Shown here: positions 43,590-52,339 of the stretch, one piece after another | How positions within the stretch are numbered: the stretch's first letter is position 1 | How the letters are laid out: each line of letters opens with the position of its first letter | Assembly: GCA_037144355.1 (NCBI GenBank) | Contig: JBAWWY010000001.1 | Location: 124,001-188,000 of the forward strand | Direction of reading: 5' to 3' | DNA from: JBAWWY01 sp037144355 | GTDB lineage: Bacteria > Bacillota > Clostridia > Peptostreptococcales > Anaerovoracaceae | Length of the DNA stretch: 64,000 bases | The notes under the pieces: model-generated | What the model was told of the DNA's origin: nothing | Database searches by the model: none | Seen by the model: the letters and a program-made list of their open reading frames with translations, nothing else | Position numbers and translations under genes: made by a program

Positions 43590-44267
43590 TTAGAATTTTA
43601 TATCCAGCCAGTTGTCTTTTGATGAAATCTTGTTGTCGGAATATTGGATAATAAACTCCCTATTTATTGCCTTTCCATCTTTATCGGAAATAATATTTAG
43701 TGTGAATTCTTTCTTTTCCAAGTCTTTTGACTGAATTTCATAATTATATCCTTCGAGCTTGCCCGCTATTAGTTTTTCATATTGTCCGTCTGTTGCTCCC
43801 AAGGAATTGGGACTTGCCATCATGGCGACGTTCTGATCGTTTAAGCCGCTTGAAGAAGCGCTCATTTCCGGTGCACTTTTCGAAAGCATTTGACCACCTT
43901 GATCGAGTGGATTGCTGGTCATATTATACATTTGAACAGATATAAAGCCAAGCACAAATACCGCCGCAACTGTTGCAAATCTTTTATATGCAAACTTTGG
44001 TTTTTTCTTTACTGGTGTAATATCAAGTAATGCTTTTGAAATTCTATAATTTAATTCTACTGGAAATTCAAGATTCTCAATCGAATTCAAGCTTTTTTTA
44101 ACTTCTATAAGCTCATCCACTAAGTCCGAGCAGTTCTTGCAACTTAAAAGGTGTTCTTTTACTATTTTTTCATCGTCTTCGCTCAAACTTGATTCAACTA
44201 AAAAACCAAGCTTTTCGAAAACTTCGTCACATTCCTGGCTATCAATTTTTTTGTTAGTGTCGTCCAT
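43590..44267 (-). CDS. Anti-sigma factor with zinc-finger (zf-HC2) domain
   Basis: A 225-residue membrane protein encoded 45 bp after an ECF sigma factor. The cytoplasmic N-terminus carries the anti-sigma zinc motif EHLLSCKNC (His-x3-Cys-x2-Cys, about residue 40), then one membrane span (ATVAAVFVLGFISVQMY, about 90-107) and an extracellular sensor part. It should hold the sigma factor inactive until an envelope signal arrives. polA follows after 24 bp with no terminator, so it may be co-transcribed. The signal is unknown. Confidence 0.88.
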   Translation of the reverse strand: MDDTNKKIDSQECDEVFEKLGFLVESSLSEDDEKIVKEHLLSCKNCSDLVDELIEVKKSLNSIENLEFPVELNYRISKALLDITPVKKKPKFAYKRFATVAAVFVLGFISVQMYNMTSNPLDQGGQMLSKSAPEMSASSSGLNDQNVAMMASPNSLGATDGQYEKLIAGKLEGYNYEIQSKDLEKKEFTLNIISDKDGKAINREFIIQYSDNKISSKDNWLDIKF

Positions 44268-44312
44268 AAAAGAATACCTCCTCTCGTTCCATACTTGTTA
44301 GACGATAATCAT

Positions 44313-44885
44313 TCAAACTAGTTCCATCGTTCTTAGCATCAGCCTTAAAGCATTACGGCCCCTATGAATCCTTGACTTTACCGTTCCTTCCGAGCAACCA
44401 ATCATTCCAGCAATCTCTTCATATGAAAAATTTTGAATGTCTCTCAATATTATTACTTCCTTTTGATCGGTTGGTAGTTTCTCCAGGCAATGAAGAATAC
44501 CTCTTGAACTTTCATTTCTCATCATTGCTTCTTCAGGTTGAGAACTTGAATCGACAATCTGCGAAAGTTCGGTTATTTGTTCTCCATCTTCGTAGTAAAT
44601 ACTGGAATTTTCTTTATATTTATTATTTTTACGAGCAAAATCATTGCAGGTATTTATTACAATCCTATAAATCCAAGTATCAAATGAACTATTCTCTTTG
44701 AATGAATTCAATCCTTTATATACTTTGATATAACTTTCTTGAACAGCATCCATGGCATCTTCTTGATTATTCAAATATCTGTATGCGATATTGTAAGCCT
44801 TGTTTTTTGAATTATTGATTAATCTTTCAAAACTTTCCACATCGCCATCTTTTGCCTTTGCAATAAGCTGCTTTTCGTCTTCCAA
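44313..44885 (-). CDS. ECF-type RNA polymerase sigma factor
   Basis: A 190-residue group IV sigma factor. Region 2 is AYRYLNNQEDAMDAVQESYIKVYKGLNSF...FDTWIYRIVINTCND; region 4 is LPTDQKEVIILRDIQNFSYEEIAGMIGCSEGTVKSRIHRGRNAL. The start is TTG at 44885 after AAAGGAGAA. It is paired with the downstream anti-sigma gene. Such factors often drive their own operon, but no clear ECF promoter (GAAC...CGTC type) could be picked out upstream. Confidence 0.93.
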   Translation of the reverse strand: MEDEKQLIAKAKDGDVESFERLINNSKNKAYNIAYRYLNNQEDAMDAVQESYIKVYKGLNSFKENSSFDTWIYRIVINTCNDFARKNNKYKENSSIYYEDGEQITELSQIVDSSSQPEEAMMRNESSRGILHCLEKLPTDQKEVIILRDIQNFSYEEIAGMIGCSEGTVKSRIHRGRNALRLMLRTMELV

Positions 44886-44911
44886 AATGCTGTTCTCCTT
44901 TCTATATCGCT

Positions 44912-44926
44912 TTTGACAATGTCAAA
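44912..44926. promoter_or_regulatory. 15-bp dyad TTTGACAATGTCAAA upstream of the ECF sigma gene
   Basis: A perfect palindrome around a central A, 27 bp upstream of the sigma factor start. TTTGAC or GTCAAA recurs near 44951 and in the terminator at 45012-45039. It could be an operator; no known protein matches it by eye. Confidence 0.4.
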
Positions 44927-45011
44927 TCTGTTTTAATTCAGTGATAAATCTTTGACTTTTGTTTTATTTGCGTAAGTTCACTAGCAATTCGCTTTGCTTA
45001 ATGCCTAAGTT

Positions 45012-45039
45012 AAAAAAAGTCAAATCTACATTTGACTTT
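45012..45039 (-). terminator. Terminator of the histidine operon
   Basis: AAAGTCAAAT and ATTTGACTTT form a perfect 10-bp stem with a 4-nt loop; read leftward, a run of seven T follows. It lies 28 bp past the hisIE stop. Confidence 0.85.
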
Positions 45040-45066
45040 AATTATATTATAAGAATTATATCATAG

Positions 45067-45684
45067 CTATTTATATCTTTTAAATAGTTCTTTTTTTATA
45101 TCTAGAATATCAATATCCTTTATTTCAAGCAATACCATGAGATGGTAGACAAGATCACATATTTCGTAAACCAATTCATTTTTTTCTGGATTCTTTGATG
45201 CAATAATAATCTCGGAAGCTTCTTCTCCAACTTTTTTAAGTATCTTGTCCAATCCCTTGTCTAATAGATAGTTGGTATATGAACCTTCTTTTGGATTGAC
45301 TCTTCTCTCTCTGATTACTTCAGCCAGCTTGTAGATTATACCCTGCAATTCATCATCTTCAATTATATTATCCAATATTACATTGAAAAAGCATGAATAA
45401 TTCCCTGTATGACATGCTGGACCCTTTTGGTTGACTTCGATTAAAAGGGTATCCCCATCACAATCGTAGGATATCCTTCTCACAGATTGTGTATTGCCAG
45501 AGGTTTCGCCCTTGTTCCATAATCCTTTCCTGCTTCTGCTGTAAAACCATGTTGAATTTGTTTTTATTGTCAAATTCAAAGATTCTTCGTTCATATATGC
45601 CAGCATTAAAACTTTTTTAGTTCCAAAATCTTGAACTATTGCTGGTATAAGTCCATTTTCGTCATATTTTATATCTTTCATCAT
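45067..45684 (-). CDS. hisIE: Bifunctional phosphoribosyl-AMP cyclohydrolase / phosphoribosyl-ATP pyrophosphatase
   Basis: Steps 2 and 3 of histidine synthesis on one 205-residue chain. The HisI part (about 1-110) shows SRSRKGLWNKGETSGNTQ and the zinc site DCDGDTLLIEV...PACHTGNYSCFF. The HisE part (about 115-205) shows NPKEGSYTNYLLDKGLDKILKKVGEEASE. The second of two adjacent ATGs (45681) has the better spacing to AAGGAG. It is the last gene of the operon. Confidence 0.95.
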   Translation of the reverse strand: MMKDIKYDENGLIPAIVQDFGTKKVLMLAYMNEESLNLTIKTNSTWFYSRSRKGLWNKGETSGNTQSVRRISYDCDGDTLLIEVNQKGPACHTGNYSCFFNVILDNIIEDDELQGIIYKLAEVIRERRVNPKEGSYTNYLLDKGLDKILKKVGEEASEIIIASKNPEKNELVYEICDLVYHLMVLLEIKDIDILDIKKELFKRYK

Positions 45685-45700
45685 TTACTCCTTAAATGCT

Positions 45701-46456
45701 TTATAATCTTATTTCCATGCCCCTATTATATAGGTATTTCTTTAAATCCGAAATGATTATTTCCCTATAATGAAAAACCGATGCCGCCAAGGCTGCGTCA
45801 GCTTTGCCTTCAGTGAGAATTTCATAGAAATCTTCCATTGATCCAGCCCCTCCGGAGGCTATAACTGGAATCTTAACTTTGCTTGATACAATCTTGTTTA
45901 GTTCAATTGAAAAACCTCGTTTGACCCCATCTGAGTCAATACTATTCAAAACAATCTCTCCTGCCCCTTTTTTTTCTCCATCAATAGCCCATTCAACCGC
46001 ATCAAGACCTGTGTCAGTTCTCCCTCCATTTATATAAACATTCCATGAATTGCCACATTTCTTCGCATCGATAGATAAAACGACACATTGGCTACCGAAT
46101 TTCAATGCAGCTTCTGTAATAATGTTTGGATTTGATACGGCTGCGGAATTTACCGAAACCTTGTCAGCTCCAGCTCTCAGAACTTTATTGAAATCCTCCA
46201 CTGTCCTTATTCCTCCACCTACGGTAAATGGTATAAATACTTCATTAGCCGTTTTCTCCACTACATCAAGGAAAATTTCCCTGCTTTCGTTTGACGCAGT
46301 TATATCGTAGAAGACCAACTCATCCGCTCCTTGCATGCTGTAATATTTAGCCATCTCAACCGGATCAGACACATCGACAATATCGGTAAATTTTCTGCCT
46401 TTTACAACTCTTCCCTTGTCCACGTCAAGACATGGAATAATTCTTTTTGTTATCAT
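45701..46456 (-). CDS. hisF: Imidazole glycerol phosphate synthase subunit HisF
   Basis: Cyclase subunit (251 residues) that joins ammonia from HisH with PRFAR to give IGP and AICAR. The TIM barrel begins with the catalytic Asp in IIPCLDVDKGRVVKG. VSVNSAAVSNP, and the late phosphate-binding VIASGGAGSMEDF, are conserved. AICAR feeds purine synthesis, which uses formyl-THF of the kind made by fhs at 61-63 kb. Confidence 0.97.
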   Translation of the reverse strand: MITKRIIPCLDVDKGRVVKGRKFTDIVDVSDPVEMAKYYSMQGADELVFYDITASNESREIFLDVVEKTANEVFIPFTVGGGIRTVEDFNKVLRAGADKVSVNSAAVSNPNIITEAALKFGSQCVVLSIDAKKCGNSWNVYINGGRTDTGLDAVEWAIDGEKKGAGEIVLNSIDSDGVKRGFSIELNKIVSSKVKIPVIASGGAGSMEDFYEILTEGKADAALAASVFHYREIIISDLKKYLYNRGMEIRL

Positions 46457-46475
46457 ATTGTCTCCTTGAATTCAA

Positions 46476-47177
46476 TTACAATACTTTTTGAAGTTCTATA
46501 GTACCCATATACAATGCTTTCCCTATGATTGCACCATAAACATTCATTTGTCTAAGCATGTCCACATCGGAAGGTGTTGAAACCCCTCCGGATGCTATTA
46601 TTTGCAATCCAGTTAAATTGTTGATATTTTTGAGCTCATGGAAATTTGGCCCAATCATCATTCCATCTTTTGCAATATCCGTATAAACCAAAGTTTTTAA
46701 ACCATATCCTTTCAATTCAATGGCAAGATCAACTGCCTTTATTGTAGATATTTCAGTCCATCCCTTGATTGCGACGAAGCCGTCTTTTGCGTCAATAGAG
46801 ACAATAACCTTTTCTCCAAAGTCATTTATAAGTTCCTTGATAAAATCCTTGTCACTGAGAGCTTTCGTGCCAATTATGACTCTTCCCACTCCAGCAGCAA
46901 GCAATTCCTCAACTTGTTTCCTTGTTCTTATGCCGCCTCCTACTTGTACGGGAATTTTCAGAGCTGATACAATTTTCACTATTGACTCCAAATTGCAGCT
47001 GACCCCAGTCAATGCTCCATCCAAATCAACCAAATGTAGATATTCTGCCCCTTGTTCCTGCCATTTTATTGCTATTTCCAACGGATTATCCGAAAAAATA
47101 TTCTCCTTGGAAAAATCTCCTTGTTCAAGCCTTACACATTTGCCATTCTTTAAATCGATTGCTGGAAATATGATCAT
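46476..47177 (-). CDS. hisA: ProFAR isomerase HisA
   Basis: A 233-residue TIM-barrel isomerase. IFPAIDLKNGKCVRLEQGD contains the first catalytic Asp; VQVGGGIRTRKQVEELLAAGVGRVIIGTKA and the second Asp region YTDIAKDGMMIGPN follow. Its start overlaps the hisH stop by one base (TAATG). Confidence 0.97.
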   Translation of the reverse strand: MIIFPAIDLKNGKCVRLEQGDFSKENIFSDNPLEIAIKWQEQGAEYLHLVDLDGALTGVSCNLESIVKIVSALKIPVQVGGGIRTRKQVEELLAAGVGRVIIGTKALSDKDFIKELINDFGEKVIVSIDAKDGFVAIKGWTEISTIKAVDLAIELKGYGLKTLVYTDIAKDGMMIGPNFHELKNINNLTGLQIIASGGVSTPSDVDMLRQMNVYGAIIGKALYMGTIELQKVL

Positions 47178-47794
47178 TAACTAGCCCCCCTAATTTCTGA
47201 TATGAAATTTTTAAGTAGTTTTAACCCTGTTGTTCCACTCTTTTCTGGATGGAACTGCATGCCGAATATGTTGCCATTTCTTACAACGGCCGGTACGTTT
47301 ACTCCATATTCCGTATAATAAATTACTTCATCCCAGTTCTTTTGTTTGGCATAGTATGAGTGGACAAAGTAGACATATTCATTTTCGCCAATTTCTTCGC
47401 ATAATTTATCCCATTTATTCAATTTAAGATTGTTCCAACCCATTTGTGGGATTTTCAAAGTGTCACTTTCAAATTTGATTATTTCACCTTGGATCATTCC
47501 AAGCCCATCAAAACAACCATCTTCATAACTTCTCTCGTAAAAAAGCTGCATTCCCAGGCAGATGCCAAGGATTGGCATACCTAAAGAGACATATTCTTTA
47601 ATATGCGAATCCATTCCGTTGACTTTCAATCTATCCATTGCCGCACTGAAAGCTCCAACACCTGGTAATATGATTGCTTCGTATTTGCTCAATTCCTTCG
47701 GATTGCTGGTAATTTCAGAGATTTCGTCAATTCTTTCCAATGCCTTCCCAACACTCCTCAGGTTTCCAGCTCCATAGTCTATTATTCCAATCAT
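47177..47794 (-). CDS. hisH: Imidazole glycerol phosphate synthase subunit HisH
   Basis: Glutamine amidotransferase (205 residues) that supplies ammonia to HisF. IIDYGAGNLRSVGKALERI at the start, the nucleophile Cys in GICLGMQLFYE (about residue 80) and the His/Glu pair in GMQFHPEKSG complete a class I triad. Confidence 0.97.
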   Translation of the reverse strand: MIGIIDYGAGNLRSVGKALERIDEISEITSNPKELSKYEAIILPGVGAFSAAMDRLKVNGMDSHIKEYVSLGMPILGICLGMQLFYERSYEDGCFDGLGMIQGEIIKFESDTLKIPQMGWNNLKLNKWDKLCEEIGENEYVYFVHSYYAKQKNWDEVIYYTEYGVNVPAVVRNGNIFGMQFHPEKSGTTGLKLLKNFISEIRGAS

Positions 47795-47802
47795 TAATCC
47801 TC

Positions 47803-48441
47803 CTAAATCGATCCTTTCGTGGATAGTATGGCATCTCCATTAATGGTGGCTGCATCTTTCAATGCCCTTCCAAGACCTTTGAAAATCACTTCTATTATGT
47901 GATGAGTGTTGGATCCATAAGGAACATTGACATGCAATGTCAATTTTCCGTTCATTGCAAAAGATCTCAGGAATTCAGATACCAACTCTGTTGGGAAACT
48001 TCCCACCATTTCGTTTTTAAATTCCGCATTGAACACTAAGAATGGACGTCCGGATATATCCAGAGTGCTGGATATCATATTGTTTTCATTCGATAAAAAA
48101 ATATCAGCTCCAGTTAATTCGGTTTTGATTATTGATAGTGTTTCATCCATTGGTGTGCATGCATAACCAAATCTTTTTATGCCTTTTTTGTCATTAATAG
48201 CTTTGTCAAAAGCCTGCCCAAGAACTATTCCCACATCTTCAACCGTATGATGATAGTCTACATGAAGGTCTCCTGTACAATCTATATTCAAGTCAAACTG
48301 GCCATGCCTTGCAAAACTTTCAAGCATATGGTCGAAAAACCCAATTCCAGTGGAAATTTTTGAGTCACCTTTTCCATCAATATTAAGATGTAGTTTTATA
48401 TCTGTTTCTTTTGTTTTCCTTTCGATATCAGCAATTCTCAT
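47803..48441 (-). CDS. hisB: Imidazoleglycerol-phosphate dehydratase HisB
   Basis: Monofunctional dehydratase (212 residues) lacking the phosphatase domain of enterobacterial HisB. Metal-binding motifs FFDHMLESFARHG, DYHHTVEDVGIVLG and NTHHIIEVIFKGLGRAL are all present. The missing phosphatase is plausibly supplied by the PHP gene at 51542. hisC, usually placed before hisB, is absent: hisD ends 42 bp upstream. Confidence 0.97.
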   Translation of the reverse strand: MRIADIERKTKETDIKLHLNIDGKGDSKISTGIGFFDHMLESFARHGQFDLNIDCTGDLHVDYHHTVEDVGIVLGQAFDKAINDKKGIKRFGYACTPMDETLSIIKTELTGADIFLSNENNMISSTLDISGRPFLVFNAEFKNEMVGSFPTELVSEFLRSFAMNGKLTLHVNVPYGSNTHHIIEVIFKGLGRALKDAATINGDAILSTKGSI

Positions 48442-48483
48442 GTTTACCTCTTTTCAGCATTAATATATCTCACTTATTGGACC

Positions 48484-49779
48484 TTATTCAAACCTTATGG
48501 CAATTGATCTTCCATGGGCTTCAAGCCCCTCTTTGTCTGCTATTCCAATTATCTTGTCTTTTGCCTCCAGCAAGTATTCACGTGAATATTCTATAACGCT
48601 GGTTCTCTTGATAAAGTCGTATACTCCAAGTGGTGAAGAGAACTTTGCCGTTCCGCTGGTAGGAAGTGTATGGTTTGGACCTGCAAAATAATCGCCAAGT
48701 GGCTCAGGTGAATATTCTCCGAGAAAAACCGCTCCAGCATTTCCAACCAATGGCAAAAACTGACTTGCGTTATTCAATAATATTTCCAGATGCTCTGGAG
48801 CTAATATATTGGAAATCTTAAAGCAGCTTTCAATGTCTTCACAGACAACTATTAATCCATTATTATCTATTGATGCCCTTGCAATTTCAGGTTTAGACAA
48901 TTTCCCCAACTGTTCTTCAACTATTTTAACTACCTGGTCCGCTAGTATTTCTGAAGTTGTCAAGAGAACAGGCATGGCCATCTCATCGTGTTCAGCCTGT
49001 GCCAATAAGTCAGCTGCAATATATTTTGGATTGCTGTTTTCATCTGAAATAATGCAAACCTCGCTAGGTCCAGCTATCATATCTATGTCTACTATTCCAA
49101 AAGCCTGTCTTTTTGCCCTTGCAACATAAATATTTCCAGGACCGGTAATTTTATCAACTGGCTTAATACTTTCTGTGCCATATGTCAAAGCAGCTATGGC
49201 CTGAGCGCCACCAATTTTATATATTTCGTCAACACCTGCTATTTTAGCCGCGGCTAAAACATATGGATTAATGTTCCCATCCTTCATAGGAGGGGTTGTC
49301 ATTGCAATCCTGCCAACTCCGGCAATTTTAGCCGGCAATGCATTCATAAGGACGGTTGAGGGATAAGATGCCTTGCCTCCTGGAATATAAATCCCGATAT
49401 TCTCAATTGCCTGTACTAGCTGTCCCAGCTTGAAACTTCCGGGTTCTTCAATTATCCAGGTTTCTTGAATCTGGAGCTTATGAAAAGAAGCAATATTTAC
49501 GGCCGCTTCCTTTAAATATTCATATATTTCCGGTTCAATCTGAAGTATAGCCTTATCGATTTCATCTTCAGTAACTCTAAATCCATTTTTAAATATGTTT
49601 TCATCAATTTCATCGTATTTTTTTGAATATTTTACAATACTTGAGTCTCCGTTAATCATCACATCTTTCATTATTACAGCAACATCTTGATCAATTCCAG
49701 CTAAATCTTCCAAAGAGCGGTTGTTTAATGAATTTGATATTTTGTACTCGCTTCCCTTTTCAATATATATTTTTTTCAT
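48484..49779 (-). CDS. hisD: Histidinol dehydrogenase HisD
   Basis: Zinc- and NAD-dependent oxidation of histidinol to histidine in two steps. The 431-residue protein shows YIPGGKASYPSTVLMNALPA, KIGGAQAIAALTYGTESI, KITGPGNIYVARAK and the C-terminal NHTLPTSGTAKFSSPLGVYDF. It starts in the stop of the hisZG gene (ATGA overlap). Confidence 0.97.
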   Translation of the reverse strand: MKKIYIEKGSEYKISNSLNNRSLEDLAGIDQDVAVIMKDVMINGDSSIVKYSKKYDEIDENIFKNGFRVTEDEIDKAILQIEPEIYEYLKEAAVNIASFHKLQIQETWIIEEPGSFKLGQLVQAIENIGIYIPGGKASYPSTVLMNALPAKIAGVGRIAMTTPPMKDGNINPYVLAAAKIAGVDEIYKIGGAQAIAALTYGTESIKPVDKITGPGNIYVARAKRQAFGIVDIDMIAGPSEVCIISDENSNPKYIAADLLAQAEHDEMAMPVLLTTSEILADQVVKIVEEQLGKLSKPEIARASIDNNGLIVVCEDIESCFKISNILAPEHLEILLNNASQFLPLVGNAGAVFLGEYSPEPLGDYFAGPNHTLPTSGTAKFSSPLGVYDFIKRTSVIEYSREYLLEAKDKIIGIADKEGLEAHGRSIAIRFE

Positions 49780-51413
49780 ATCATTCTCCTAAACGAATTG
49801 ATGATCGAGGACATCTCAACTTCCTTTGTCTTGATGCTTACTTTATTGGCTATTAACCTTGCGCTTACATCGCTTATAATTTCAATTATTTCCAAACCGT
49901 TTTCCTTTAATGTCTTGCCTGATTCAACTATGTCCACAATAACATCCGAAAGTCCAACTATTGGTGCAAGTTCAACTGAACCGTTTATTTTTATGATTTC
50001 TATAGGCTCGCCTTTTTTTTCATAAAAGTTTTTAGCCACATTCGGGTACTTTGTAGCTACACGAATTTTCTTGTGTGGTATGTGTTTGAATCCTTTTTTA
50101 GCTGCCACGGCGAATTTGCATCTGCCAAAGTTCAAGTCTAGGATTTCGTAAATATCCGAATTATTCTCAAGAATTACATCTTTTCCTGAAATGCCCAAGT
50201 CGCATGCTCCCTTTTCAACATAGATATCTACATCCTGGGCTTTTACAAATATTATTTTAACCTTTTTAGTTTTGTCGTAAAATATTAATTTTCTACTGGC
50301 TTTTGAATAGTCTGGAAATGTTATTCCCATTTCAGAGAGCTTGTTAATGGCGAATTCCGCCAGCCTTCCCTTTCCAATCGCAATGCTGATTATTCCCTCG
50401 GATTTCTCTCCAAAAGCCTTAGCTTCGTAAAGAATATCCATATTCAAACCAAATCCAATTGCAGGAATCTTCTTGCCGAATTTTTCCATCAATCCATCGT
50501 ATCTTCCACCGCTGCCAGCTATTTTACCTGTATTTTGCAGGTATATCTTGAAAATCATACCCGAATAATAATCCAAGTGGTTCACAAGGCCCATATCCAG
50601 AAATATATGTTTATCCAGATTGTCTAATTTGATCTTTGAATATATTTGTATAAGGTCGTTTACGGCCGACTCCATTTTAATATTTATAGCTAATTCATTG
50701 GCTCGATTGATTACAGCATCGAATTCGCCATATAGAAATGGCAGCTCCAACAATATCCTTTTAAATTTGTCGTCCAATTCAAGATTGCTTAAAAGAAGAT
50801 CCAACTCTGGATAATTTTTTGACTCAACAAGTTTTCTTATTAAATTTTTGGTTGATTTGTCAACAGATTCCCCAAATTCTTCAATTAGACCGTCAAAATA
50901 TTTTGCATCCCCAAGTTCAATTCTGATTTGTTTAAATCCAGCTCCTGCCAAAGCTTTAATTGACGTTTCTATTACCTGGGCATCCGCTTCCAAGGAAGGA
51001 TTCCCAAAATACTCGATACCTGCCTGAATGAATTCCCTCTTGCCCAAAGCTCTAAAATCCGAACTCCTATATACATTCGTTAGATACATAAGCTTGATTT
51101 TTTCTTCCAGATACTTGTAGTTTGTAGCTACCATTCTTGCAATTGGGATTGTTGCATCTGGTCTCAATACTAGTATTTTACCATTTGTATCGATTATCTT
51201 ATACATTTCATCCTTGTCCATTGACATGTCGATACCGGTAAAAAGATCATAGTATTCAAATGTAGGAGTTGATATCTGTCTATATCCATCCCTTTTAAAT
51301 ACCTTCTCTACCTTTTTTCTAATAGTTTCAATTTGTTCGAATTTGTTGTAATCAATGTCTTCAACGCCTTCTGGAATAAAGTTTTTCATTTTCATATCAT
51401 CAACCGCTTTCAT
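49776..51413 (-). CDS. hisZG: HisZ-HisG fusion: ATP phosphoribosyltransferase regulatory and catalytic subunits in one chain
   Basis: A 545-residue protein. Residues 1 to about 334 are HisZ, a paralogue of histidyl-tRNA synthetase (GYRQISTPTFEYYDLFTG, LRPDATIPIARMVATNY, SGGRYDGLMEKFGKKIPAIGFGLNMD). From about 336 the chain continues as a short-form HisG (AIGKGRLAEFAINKLSEMG, YVEKGACDLGISGKDVILE, VSARLIANKVS). HisG makes phosphoribosyl-ATP, step 1 of the pathway; short HisG normally needs a separate HisZ in a hetero-octamer. Here both are joined without a stop or frameshift. The start at 51413 has only a weak site; ATG at 51395 is an alternative. It heads the operon. Confidence 0.92.
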   Translation of the reverse strand: MKAVDDMKMKNFIPEGVEDIDYNKFEQIETIRKKVEKVFKRDGYRQISTPTFEYYDLFTGIDMSMDKDEMYKIIDTNGKILVLRPDATIPIARMVATNYKYLEEKIKLMYLTNVYRSSDFRALGKREFIQAGIEYFGNPSLEADAQVIETSIKALAGAGFKQIRIELGDAKYFDGLIEEFGESVDKSTKNLIRKLVESKNYPELDLLLSNLELDDKFKRILLELPFLYGEFDAVINRANELAINIKMESAVNDLIQIYSKIKLDNLDKHIFLDMGLVNHLDYYSGMIFKIYLQNTGKIAGSGGRYDGLMEKFGKKIPAIGFGLNMDILYEAKAFGEKSEGIISIAIGKGRLAEFAINKLSEMGITFPDYSKASRKLIFYDKTKKVKIIFVKAQDVDIYVEKGACDLGISGKDVILENNSDIYEILDLNFGRCKFAVAAKKGFKHIPHKKIRVATKYPNVAKNFYEKKGEPIEIIKINGSVELAPIVGLSDVIVDIVESGKTLKENGLEIIEIISDVSARLIANKVSIKTKEVEMSSIINSFRRMI

Positions 51414-51436
51414 AGTTTATCGCTTTACTGTCCTAA

Positions 51437-51466
51437 ATTATATCATTGGAATTTATCTTTTGTCAA
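51437..51466 (-). promoter_or_regulatory. SigA-type promoter of the histidine operon
   Basis: On the minus strand TTGACA (51466-51461) and TATAAT (51442-51437) with an 18-bp spacer. The predicted start near 51430 leaves a leader too short for a T-box or attenuator. Confidence 0.8.
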
Positions 51467-51502
51467 TTTAAAACAATAATGATTTTTAAAATTATTATTT
51501 AA

Positions 51503-51511
51503 TGATATACT
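51503..51511 (+). promoter_or_regulatory. Extended -10 promoter of the PHP phosphatase gene
   Basis: TGATATACT (TG-N-TATACT) lies 31 bp before the start codon, with a T-rich -35 region. It is back to back with the histidine operon promoter. Confidence 0.5.
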
Positions 51512-51541
51512 TGTACAATAAATATTAAAGGAGCGCATTTT

Positions 51542-52339
51542 ATGTATGACTATCATTCCCATACATCGTTTTCAGATGATTCAAGCTCTAGCTTCGAAGA
51601 TATGCTTGACGCCGCATGCAACCTTGGATTGAAGGAATTGGCAATCACCGATCATTACGATCCTGATTATCCTGACAAGGAATTCCCCTTCGATTTGGAT
51701 TTTGGACCATATAATCAGAGCCTCGTCGACTTTGGAGAAAAATATAGAGATAAAATCAAATTGATAAAGGGTATTGAAATTGGAATCCAAAAATCTTCAA
51801 TTGATAAATGTAAAATAGCCGCAACTAGTTTCGACTATGATTTTATAATTGGATCTTTCCACTGCGCACAGGGAAAGGAACTATATGGTCTAAATTTTTT
51901 TACCGGTAAATCACCTTTTCAGGCTTATGTGGATTTTTATGGCTACGTTTATGATTGTTTGAAAAATTTCAATAACTATTCAATTTTAGGCCATATCAAT
52001 ATAATAGATAGGTATGCTCAAACTATTCCAGCATTTTCATTTTATTCAGATGAAGTTGACAGCATCCTAAGATTGCTAATTGAAAATGGAAAAGGGATTG
52101 AAATCAATACTTCTAGTTACCGTTATGGAATGGGTGACTTGAGAACCCCTTCAGACGATATATTAAAGCGTTACAAACAGCTAGGCGGTGAAATTCTCAC
52201 ACTAGGCTCTGATGCCCATTTCCCGGAACATATAGCTTATAAATTTAAAAGCACTTTGGAATACCTTCAATATAAAGGTTTTAAATACCTGACAACTTTT
52301 GATAATCTCATTCCTTCGCAAGTTGGAATCAATTCCTAG
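51542..52339 (+). CDS. Histidinol-phosphatase candidate, PHP domain (HisJ/HisK family)
   Basis: A 265-residue PHP metallohydrolase. Metal ligands are visible in YDYHSHTSFSDDS, TDHYDPDYPD, GIEIGIQ, GSFHCAQG, GHINIIDRY and SDAHFPE. Members of the HisJ/HisK branch dephosphorylate histidinol phosphate in Firmicutes. Its place divergent from a histidine operon whose HisB lacks a phosphatase domain supports that role. Strong AAAGGAGCG before the ATG. The 3' end overlaps the convergent oxidoreductase gene by 11 bp. Confidence 0.87.
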   Translation: MYDYHSHTSFSDDSSSSFEDMLDAACNLGLKELAITDHYDPDYPDKEFPFDLDFGPYNQSLVDFGEKYRDKIKLIKGIEIGIQKSSIDKCKIAATSFDYDFIIGSFHCAQGKELYGLNFFTGKSPFQAYVDFYGYVYDCLKNFNNYSILGHINIIDRYAQTIPAFSFYSDEVDSILRLLIENGKGIEINTSSYRYGMGDLRTPSDDILKRYKQLGGEILTLGSDAHFPEHIAYKFKSTLEYLQYKGFKYLTTFDNLIPSQVGINS

